In this document: in pieces, positions 57,687 to 64,000 of the stretch
How the letters are laid out: every line of letters begins with the position of its first letter
How positions within the stretch are numbered: position 1 is the stretch's first letter
NCBI GenBank assembly: GCA_938075455.1
Contig: CALJHN010000003.1
Span: 62,001-126,000 of the forward strand
Source: an uncultured Flavobacteriales bacterium
GTDB lineage: Bacteria; Bacteroidota; Bacteroidia; Flavobacteriales_D; Parvicellaceae
Direction of reading: 5' to 3'
DNA length: 64,000 bases
Made by a program: the position numbers and the translations under genes
Notes under the pieces: model-generated
Database searches by the model: none
What the model was told of the DNA's origin: nothing
What the model saw: the letters and a program-made list of their open reading frames with translations, nothing else

Positions 57687-59064
57687 TAAGTGGATAAGCC
57701 ATTTAACTAAAAATCACGTTAGCATTTTTCCACTCGTAGTATTTCGAATTATATTCGGAATATTGATGTTTTTCAGCACTTTAAGATTTATCTTAAAAGG
57801 TTGGGTGCATGATCTTTATGAAGTACCAACTTACTTTTTTACCTACTATGGATTTGATTGGGTTGGCCCCTTACCTTCCCCATTTATGTACGTACTTTTC
57901 ATACTTCTTTTAATTGCTTGTATTTTCATAATATTTGGATTATTTTACAAAACAAATACTGTATTATTTTTTTTAATTTTTACCTACATAGAACTAATTG
58001 ATAAAACCAATTATCTCAATCATTACTATTTCATCTCGTTAATTAGTCTGCTGCTAATTTTATTACCAGCTAATAGTTATTTTTCTCTAGATATCTACTT
58101 TGGTATTTGTAAAAGAAAAAAAATCATAAAAGCTTGGCAAATAAATATACTTAAACTTCAAATTGGTTTGGTATATTTCTTTGCTGGAATTTCTAAACTA
58201 AATTACCATTGGCTTTTTGAAGCACAACCTCTAATAAATTGGCTTAAACACCAATCAGATTTCCCAATAATTGGAAAATTATTACTTTACGATTTCACAG
58301 CTTATTTATTTAGTTGGGTAAGTGCAATATTTGACATCTTTATATTCTTTTTACTTATTAATAAAAGAAGCAGATTGATTAGCTACTTTGTAGCTTTTAT
58401 TTTTCATATTATGACTGCTATTATGTTTCCTATTGGTGTTTTTCCATATGTAATGATTGCAAGTACATTAATCTTTTTTAACGATAATTTTCATAAGAAA
58501 ATAATAGGCTTTATTTCTAAATTTAGTTTGCTGAAAAGCAGTGAGTTTTTTGATGATAAAAAAAATTATCAAAATAAGACTAATGGTATACTAAAAGTTT
58601 TTTTAATTGGATTCTTCACCCTTCAAATCTTTCTTCCTTTAAGATTTATACTTTACCCAGGAAAATTATTTTGGACAGAACAAGGCTACAGATTTAGTTG
58701 GAGAGTAATGCTCATTGAGAAAGCTGGTTATTCTCAATTTTATATTCACGAACCAAAAATGGATAGAAAAATGCTAATTCAAAATAGAGATTATTTGACC
58801 CCACAACAAGAAAAAATGATGTCTACTCAACCTGATATGATTCTACAATATGCTCATTTTCTTTCTAAGACTTTTAAAGATTCTTCTATTGTGGAGTCCA
58901 ACGGAGAGATTATAAATATGGGGGCAAACCCAAAAGTAACTGCAGATATAACAGTTAGTCTATTTAATAAAGGTAGTAGAAAATTTATAGATTCAGAAAA
59001 GAATCTTTCTGAGATAAAAAGAGGATTTGGCAATAAAGAATGGATACTTGATTATGAAGATTAA
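57673..59064 (+). CDS. Full-length vitamin K-dependent gamma-carboxylase homologue (HTTM protein)
   Basis: A 463-residue protein with an N-terminal helical HTTM domain and a soluble C-terminal part. The N-terminal part has DKTNYLNHYYF and FFAGISKLNYHW, where Lys175 lines up with the catalytic base Lys218 of human carboxylase. The C-terminal third also matches that enzyme (LFWTEQGYRFSWRVML, MILQYAHFLSKTF, ADITVSLFNKGSRKFID), so it is not just an isolated HTTM domain. The family uses reduced quinone and CO2 to carboxylate glutamates; the substrate here is unknown. It overlaps the imelysin gene by 14 bp and the receptor gene by 11 bp. Confidence 0.88.
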   Translation: MTGINKWISHLTKNHVSIFPLVVFRIIFGILMFFSTLRFILKGWVHDLYEVPTYFFTYYGFDWVGPLPSPFMYVLFILLLIACIFIIFGLFYKTNTVLFFLIFTYIELIDKTNYLNHYYFISLISLLLILLPANSYFSLDIYFGICKRKKIIKAWQINILKLQIGLVYFFAGISKLNYHWLFEAQPLINWLKHQSDFPIIGKLLLYDFTAYLFSWVSAIFDIFIFFLLINKRSRLISYFVAFIFHIMTAIMFPIGVFPYVMIASTLIFFNDNFHKKIIGFISKFSLLKSSEFFDDKKNYQNKTNGILKVFLIGFFTLQIFLPLRFILYPGKLFWTEQGYRFSWRVMLIEKAGYSQFYIHEPKMDRKMLIQNRDYLTPQQEKMMSTQPDMILQYAHFLSKTFKDSSIVESNGEIINMGANPKVTADITVSLFNKGSRKFIDSEKNLSEIKRGFGNKEWILDYED

Positions 59065-61477
59065 ACTACTTGGATTACTACTATTTTTGTCTTTTAAAAG
59101 CTTTTCCCAAAAAGGGAAAATATCTGGATATGTCACCCATTCAAATAACGAACCACTTGCATTTACCACAATATATCTAGAAAAAATAAATAAAGTTTTT
59201 TACACCAATAATCTTGGGTTCTTCACCATTCCAAAACTCAATTATGGAAAATATGTAATTAGTTATTATTTAACTGGTTTTACCAAAAAAAGCGATAGTA
59301 TAACTTTAGATCAACCCTACCTAAATCTGTCGAAAGTTATTCTTGAAGAATTAAGTTATGATTTAGAAGAATACGAAATAAAACAAGAAGAAGAATTCAA
59401 CATTAGAAAGTTACGAGCTATTGAAGGTGTAATGATTACTCAAGGTAAAAAAACTGAAGCTATTTTAGTAGAGTCTTTGGACGCTAATAAAGCAACCAAC
59501 CAAAGTAGACAGATCTATTCCAAAATACCAGGAATAAATATTTGGGAGAGTGACGGAGCCGGAATCCAATTAGGATTGGGTGGAAGAGGATTAAATCCAA
59601 GTAGGAATTCAAATTACAACACTAGACAAAATGGATACGATATTAGCGCTGATGCTTTAGGATATCCCGAAAGTTATTACAGCCCTCCATCTGAAGCAAT
59701 CCAAGAAATTCAATTAATAAGAGGAGCAGCTTCTTTACAATTTGGTCCTCAATTTGGTGGTTTGATAAATTTTAAATTAAAAGAAGGAAATTCGGATAAA
59801 AAATTAGAATCTATTGTAAGACATACGGTTGGTTCCTACAAATTGAATAATTCTTTTATTAGCCTTGGAGGAAGCAATAAAAAATTCAGATACTATGGTT
59901 TTATAAATATCAAATCGGGTGATGATTGGCGAGCAAACTCTAATTTTGATTTAAAAAATGGATATATACATTTTACTTATTCTCCAAATGAAAAAACAAA
60001 ACTCAATTTTGATTTTACTAAAATGGATTATCTAGCTCAACAACCTGGGGGACTAACGGACCAACAATTTGAAAATAATCCAGACACCTCTTATCGGCAA
60101 AGAAATTGGTTTAAAATAGATTGGAATCTAGCAGCATTTCAATTGAATTATGAATTTAATTCTAGAACAAGACTAAATTCTAGAACCTTTGGTTTAATTG
60201 CCTCTAGAGAATCTTTGGGTTATCTAGATCAAATAAACAGAATTGACCCTCTTCTAGACAGAAATTTAATTTCTGGAAAATTTAAAAATATTGGTAACGA
60301 AACACGCTTAATTCATCTATATGATGTTAATAATTTGCCCTGGGCATTTTTGATTGGAGCTAGATTATATAGAGGTTTTAGTCAAGGAATTCAAGGAAAG
60401 GCAAATAATGATTATGGGCCAGATTTTTATTTTGTAAATAACATGAATAATATTTCTTCAGATTTTATAGAAAGTAATTATAATTTCCCAAGTTTTAATT
60501 TTTCTTTATTTGCTGAACATATATTCAACATTTCAAATAGATTAAGTATAACTCCCGGAATAAGATATGAGAATATAAATACTTCTGCTAATGGGGCTTA
60601 CAGAATTAATTACCCTGATCTAGCAGGTAATATTGTATTCGATACTGTTATAAATGTTGATGATCAAAGTAATAGAGACTTACTTCTCACTGGAATTGGA
60701 TTAAATTTTAAATTAACAGAAGAAATTGAAGTTTACTCTAATATTTCACAAAACTATCGAAGTGTCAACTTCACAGATATGCAAATAAGAAATCCTAATT
60801 TTAGAATTGATCCTATTCTTAAAGATGAAGTAGGATACAACAGCGATTTAGGAATAAGAGGGAAAATAAAAGATATTCTTTATTTTGATGCATCTTTATT
60901 CTATTTATTCTATAACAATAGAATTGGAAATACCATTCAAATTGACAGTAATCTATTTAATACTTACCAATACAGAACCAATATCTCTGAATCTAGAACT
61001 TATGGGTTTGAATCGGTTTTAGAGTGTGATTGGTGGAAAATTTTTTCCAAAAAGAAAGATTATAAGTGGACAACATTTTTAAATATTGCGTATAATAATG
61101 CCAAGTATATCAACTCTGACATTACTGCATTTTACGGAAAAAAGGTAGAAATGGTTCCACCTTGGATATTTAGAAGTGGAATGACTATAGGGGGAGACCA
61201 TCTATCGGTTTCTTACCAATATAGTTATACAAAAGAACATTTTTCAGATGCAACCAATTCCGATTATCAAATAAACGCTGTTGTTGGACTCATTCCCTCC
61301 TACTCTGTTATGGATATATCTTTAAAATACATCTTTAAAAAATTTCAATTAGAAACTGGGATAAATAATTTAACCAATGAATCCTATTTTACTAGACGAG
61401 CTGTAGCATATCCTGGACCAGGCATTATACCATCTATGCCTAGGAATTTTTACATTTGCTTACAAATCAAACTTTAA
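59054..61477 (+). CDS. FecA-like TonB-dependent receptor
   Basis: ATG 59054 gives 807 residues with a signal peptide (MKIKLLGLLLFLSFKSFS). A carboxypeptidase-like domain (GKISGYVTHSNNEPLAFTTIYLEK) comes before the plug: EGVMITQGKKTEAILVESLD, IYSKIPGINIWESDGAGIQL, GGRGLNPSRNS and QNGYDISADALGYPESYY, all close to the Fe(III)-dicitrate FecA type. A barrel ends with the aromatic residues …FYICLQIKL. It brings a ferric complex across the outer membrane. The overlap with the HTTM gene supports one co-translated uptake operon. Confidence 0.92.
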   Translation: MKIKLLGLLLFLSFKSFSQKGKISGYVTHSNNEPLAFTTIYLEKINKVFYTNNLGFFTIPKLNYGKYVISYYLTGFTKKSDSITLDQPYLNLSKVILEELSYDLEEYEIKQEEEFNIRKLRAIEGVMITQGKKTEAILVESLDANKATNQSRQIYSKIPGINIWESDGAGIQLGLGGRGLNPSRNSNYNTRQNGYDISADALGYPESYYSPPSEAIQEIQLIRGAASLQFGPQFGGLINFKLKEGNSDKKLESIVRHTVGSYKLNNSFISLGGSNKKFRYYGFINIKSGDDWRANSNFDLKNGYIHFTYSPNEKTKLNFDFTKMDYLAQQPGGLTDQQFENNPDTSYRQRNWFKIDWNLAAFQLNYEFNSRTRLNSRTFGLIASRESLGYLDQINRIDPLLDRNLISGKFKNIGNETRLIHLYDVNNLPWAFLIGARLYRGFSQGIQGKANNDYGPDFYFVNNMNNISSDFIESNYNFPSFNFSLFAEHIFNISNRLSITPGIRYENINTSANGAYRINYPDLAGNIVFDTVINVDDQSNRDLLLTGIGLNFKLTEEIEVYSNISQNYRSVNFTDMQIRNPNFRIDPILKDEVGYNSDLGIRGKIKDILYFDASLFYLFYNNRIGNTIQIDSNLFNTYQYRTNISESRTYGFESVLECDWWKIFSKKKDYKWTTFLNIAYNNAKYINSDITAFYGKKVEMVPPWIFRSGMTIGGDHLSVSYQYSYTKEHFSDATNSDYQINAVVGLIPSYSVMDISLKYIFKKFQLETGINNLTNESYFTRRAVAYPGPGIIPSMPRNFYICLQIKL

Positions 61478-61486
61478 TTCTGGTTT

Positions 61487-61921
61487 ATGGATATTTACGA
61501 TATTTCTTTTATTATCTCAACCCTCTGGGTTGGTCCTTTTTGGATGGCAATGCTCTTAAACCCTAAGAAAGAAAAAACAAAAAAACTACTTGCAGGTCCT
61601 TGGTTTTTTATAGGACCAATCATTATTTGGTTTATAATCATGTGTTACAATCCTCAAGGTTTAATTGATCTTTTCTCTGGATCTTCTAATTCAATGGGAT
61701 TTATTGAAGGACTGGCTGCTGGTCTTGCAACCAAGGCTGGTATTACTGCAACATGGGCCCATATGGTTGCAGGTGATATTTTTGTGACTAGATGGATGTG
61801 GAAAAAATGTTTAGAAACTAATTCGCCTAAATGGATCACCAGATTATCTATATTTTTTGGGGTAATGCTTATGCCATTGGGACTTGGGATTTTCGCTATT
61901 AGCAACTTATTGAAAAAGTGA
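61487..61921 (+). CDS. ABA4-like (DUF4281) membrane protein
   Basis: A 144-residue, four-helix protein of the ABA4-like family, with FIISTLWVGPFWMAMLLNP at the start, GLAAGLATKAGITATWAHM and GDIFVTRWMWKKC. ABA4 in plants is linked to neoxanthin synthesis; bacterial members are mostly uncharacterised and often lie by carotenoid or tetrapyrrole genes. It begins 9 nt after the receptor and overlaps the tspO start by 4 nt. Confidence 0.82.
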   Translation: MDIYDISFIISTLWVGPFWMAMLLNPKKEKTKKLLAGPWFFIGPIIIWFIIMCYNPQGLIDLFSGSSNSMGFIEGLAAGLATKAGITATWAHMVAGDIFVTRWMWKKCLETNSPKWITRLSIFFGVMLMPLGLGIFAISNLLKK

Positions 61922-62376
61922 TTTTACGAACTACAATATTCTTGATAATAAATTTTACAGCTCTAGCCTTAGGTGGTTTATTCACCTCTCAAGGCGTTCC
62001 ATCTGAATGGTATTTATCTCTTTTAAAAGCTCCATGGACACTTCCTGGATGGGTATTTGGTTTTGCTTGGAGTATAATTATGATTTGTTATGCGTTTTAT
62101 ATGGGGCTTTTATATAAGACCAGTTCTAAAACAACTACAATAATTATTTAATACTTAGTTCAACTCGTTCTCAATATTTCTTGGAACCCTATCTTTTTTA
62201 AATTTCACTATGTACTTTTAGGCTTTACAGTAATAAGCTTACTTACAATAACTGTAATTTTCAAACTGTTTTTTTTTTATAAAGCAATTAAATTAAAATC
62301 ATTTTTAGTATTGCCATATATAATTTGGTTAATAATAGCAACTTCTCTAAATGGCTATATTTTAATTTATAACTAA
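61918..62376 (+). pseudogene. tspO: TspO/MBR homologue interrupted by one in-frame stop
   Basis: The frame starts with GTG at 61918 and reads TspO sequence (PWTLPGWVFGFAWSIIMICYAFYMGLL) to TAA at 62149-62151. The same frame continues without another stop to 62376 with the second half of TspO (YLVQLVLNISWNPIFF, then LPYIIWLIIATSLNGYILI). A complete TspO would have 152 residues. One base change therefore broke the gene, or the stop is read through, or it is an assembly error. TspO binds porphyrins and regulates tetrapyrrole handling; an intact copy elsewhere cannot be excluded. Confidence 0.85.
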
Positions 62377-62435
62377 TTGGTCTTTGATATAAATATTCCT
62401 TTGTTAACTTTATGTCAATCAATTATTAAGTTAAA

Positions 62436-62834
62436 ATGAAAAACATTAAATATTTAGTACTTTTTTTATCCACATTAATTATTTCCTGCACAAAAAGTGC
62501 TGGAACTGGTGGAAGAGCAACCATAAAAGGAAATATTGTGGTAGATAATATAAATATTCAAGGAAATATTGTAGATAGCTATGACGCACAAGACCATGAA
62601 GTGTATATTATTTATGGACAGCAAAATAATACCCATGATGACGATATTAATACAAGTTATGATGGATCATTTGAGTTCAAGTACCTTAATAAAGGTAATT
62701 ATGAAATATTTGTCTATAGTGATTGTATAGATTGCCCCAAGGGACAAGATAGCTTAATAACAAAAACTATTACCATATCAGATTCAGAAGAAATTATTGA
62801 AATGGATACAATAAGAATAGCTAATTTCATTTAA
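62436..62834 (+). CDS. Small lipoprotein with carboxypeptidase-regulatory-like fold
   Basis: A 132-residue lipoprotein (lipobox TLIISC, Cys18). The rest is a beta-sandwich, starting with GGRATIKGNIVVDNINIQG and ending in IFVYSDCIDCPKGQDSL with a C-x2-C. The pattern resembles carboxypeptidase-regulatory or transthyretin-like folds. Unknown function. Its last base is shared with the ATG of the DUF2490 gene. Confidence 0.7.
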   Translation: MKNIKYLVLFLSTLIISCTKSAGTGGRATIKGNIVVDNINIQGNIVDSYDAQDHEVYIIYGQQNNTHDDDINTSYDGSFEFKYLNKGNYEIFVYSDCIDCPKGQDSLITKTITISDSEEIIEMDTIRIANFI

Positions 62835-63481
62835 TGAAGGCTATTGGTATTTTTCTATTGTTAATTTTTCCTTGTTTTATTATTTCTCAGGATATGAGTC
62901 AGGATTTTGGAACATGGACTAAAATCAAGTCGGATTTCAAAATAAACAAAAAAACTTCTTTTACCAATAAGATTGAACTTAGAACATATGATAATTCATT
63001 ACAAATCTCACAGTTTTACACACAATTTTCACTAAATAAAAAATTGCATAAAAAAATAACTACCAGTTTTGCATGGAGGTTGAGATTGTTAAACAAAGAG
63101 TATTCTTATCTTTTAACCAATCGATTCCATAACGATTTAAACTTCAAACATAAGATTTATGATTTATCTCTCTATTTCAGACTTAGAACACAAATAAACT
63201 TTAGTCCAGAAAGTAGTAACGAACTATATGAAAGAACTAGACTTAAATTGAAATATAAGTTAAATAAAAAAATTGCATTTTACATCTACCAAGAATTGTA
63301 CTTCATATTAAATCCTTCGGAAAGATATTTTTATGATAAAACTAGATTTGGAACCGGAATTCAATACGAACTAAACAAAAACACAGATTTAGAAATTAAG
63401 TACTTAAAAATAAATGATATTAATGTTAAAAATCCAAGTTCGTTAAACATATTAGGACTCAAAATATCTCACCAATTTTAG
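62834..63481 (+). CDS. DUF2490 outer-membrane protein
   Basis: A 215-residue protein with a signal peptide (MKAIGIFLLLIFPCFIISQ). The DUF2490 features are DFGTWTKIKSDFKINKKTSF, then many alternating strands (YLLTNRFHNDLNF, RTRLKLKYKLNKKIAFYI) and a C-terminal aromatic ending (LGLKISHQF), so a small beta-barrel is likely. It overlaps the lipoprotein by 1 bp and is probably co-transcribed with it. Confidence 0.85.
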   Translation: MKAIGIFLLLIFPCFIISQDMSQDFGTWTKIKSDFKINKKTSFTNKIELRTYDNSLQISQFYTQFSLNKKLHKKITTSFAWRLRLLNKEYSYLLTNRFHNDLNFKHKIYDLSLYFRLRTQINFSPESSNELYERTRLKLKYKLNKKIAFYIYQELYFILNPSERYFYDKTRFGTGIQYELNKNTDLEIKYLKINDINVKNPSSLNILGLKISHQF

Positions 63482-63485
63482 TTGT

Positions 63486-63535
63486 AAATACCATTATATA
63501 GGTATTGACAAATAGTATGGAAATCAATTATTTTG
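63486..63535 (+). promoter_or_regulatory. Promoter of the RIC/hemerythrin gene with AATACC-N8-GGTATT repeat
   Basis: AATACC (63487-63492), 8 nt, GGTATT (63501-63506), with -33 TTG inside the right arm (63505-63507) and a -7-like box TTATTTTG at 63528-63535. The same repeat and spacing is present before the DUF4856 gene (55137-55156). Confidence 0.65.
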
Positions 63536-63550
63536 TGCAAAAAAAATGAA

Positions 63551-64000
63551 ATGATTAGTGCCTCTCATTCTCCAAAATTTATTACCAAATACAATAGAAA
63601 TATTTATCACTTATTTAATCGTTACAAAATTGCTCCAGAATCGAATAAAAATTTAAATGAAATTTGTGCAAAAGAAGAAATAAATGTTGATTTATTGACC
63701 GATCTTATAAATTGTTATGATGATTTAGATTTTTTAAAAAAAATCAAGTTTGAAAATTACAGAATTCCTGTTTTAGTAGATTACCTAGAGAAATCACATA
63801 AATACTATCTTGAAAAAAGAATTCCAGAGTTGGAACAAAGTCTTTTAAAATTAACCCATCAAGAAAGTTTTACATTTAATTATGTAATTATTAATTTTTT
63901 TAAAGAGTATAAAAAAGATATAGTCTCTCATTTTAAAACTGAAGATGAGATACTATTTCCATTTTGCAAAGTTTTATATAACTATCTACAATATAAATCA
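63551..64000 (+). CDS. RIC-type hemerythrin domain protein (cut by window end)
   Basis: An open frame from ATG 63551 runs to the window end (150 residues, no stop), so it is partial. The first ~65 residues resemble the ScdA/DUF542 N-terminal module (NIYHLFNRYKIAPESNKNLN) but without its CCGG cysteines. Then comes a hemerythrin-like region with IPVLVDYLEKSHKYYLEKRI, VSHFKTEDEILFPF, giving the His/Glu iron ligands expected of RIC proteins. These repair iron-sulfur clusters damaged by nitric oxide or oxidants. The start and following helix TKYNRN fit Bacteroidota members. Confidence 0.78.
   Translation, partial: MISASHSPKFITKYNRNIYHLFNRYKIAPESNKNLNEICAKEEINVDLLTDLINCYDDLDFLKKIKFENYRIPVLVDYLEKSHKYYLEKRIPELEQSLLKLTHQESFTFNYVIINFFKEYKKDIVSHFKTEDEILFPFCKVLYNYLQYKS

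Overview
This 64 kb window is a stretch of a low-GC Bacteroidota chromosome, most likely a marine member of the Flavobacteriales; the family cannot be fixed from the sequence. The evidence is a type IX secretion C-terminal tail, Bacteroidota-restricted families (GLPGLI, GWxTD, DUF4294, DUF4856, imelysin, CotH plus lamin-tail), BshB1, two SusC/FecA-type outer-membrane proteins, promoters of the Bacteroidota TAnnTTTG type, and an almost complete lack of Shine-Dalgarno sequences. No insertion sequence, prophage, CRISPR array or rRNA operon is visible. The window is essentially ordinary core chromosome with one notable accessory-like block.

Layout. 1-4446: branched-chain amino acid operon ilvD(partial)-ilvB-ilvN-ilvC. 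4526-9129: a large T9SS-exported CotH protein, a Mpo1-like membrane protein and a GT2. 9126-16378: flavin oxidoreductase, mnmA, a NrtR-like regulator and a 1091-residue BNR/VPS10 exported protein. 16490-19688: thrS-infC-rpmI-rplT translation operon, ended by a strong terminator that lies inside the 3' end of the convergent glycosyltransferase gene. 20900-23801: pdxH, then the KDO cluster kdsB-kdsD-kdsA. 23802-36725: mixed housekeeping genes (bshB1, M28 peptidase, folate ligase, phospholipase C-like, GWxTD, GT2, hutH, hisS, TlpA-like). 36822-36906: tRNA-Ser(UGA). 36995-50982: xerD, SDR, glutathione peroxidase, mtaB, an outer-membrane barrel/GLPGLI pair, MoxR, hutG-hutF, two tandem fatty acid desaturases, and a saccharopine dehydrogenase-like gene. 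51055-64000: iron region.

The iron region is the most interesting part. A FutABC-type ferric ABC transporter (51553-55037) sits behind a 23 bp operator-like palindrome. It is followed by a lipoprotein/imelysin/carboxylase/receptor operon: DUF4856 lipoprotein, imelysin lipoprotein, a full-length homologue of vitamin K-dependent gamma-carboxylase (HTTM protein), and a FecA-like TonB receptor. Then come ABA4-like, a TspO gene broken by one stop codon, a lipoprotein, DUF2490, and a hemerythrin/RIC-type gene cut by the window end. The DUF4856 promoter and the RIC promoter share an inverted repeat AATACC-N8-GGTATT in the same place relative to the core promoter, suggesting one regulator controls both.

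A second theme is unusual translation starts. infC starts at AUU/AUC behind the only clear Shine-Dalgarno seen next to a start. A GT2 gene (32273) and a desaturase gene (48407) also lack any AUG/GUG/UUG able to give a full-length protein; the reading frames point to AUA and AUC starts. Several -7 boxes lie only 4-5 nt before the start codon, implying leaderless messages.
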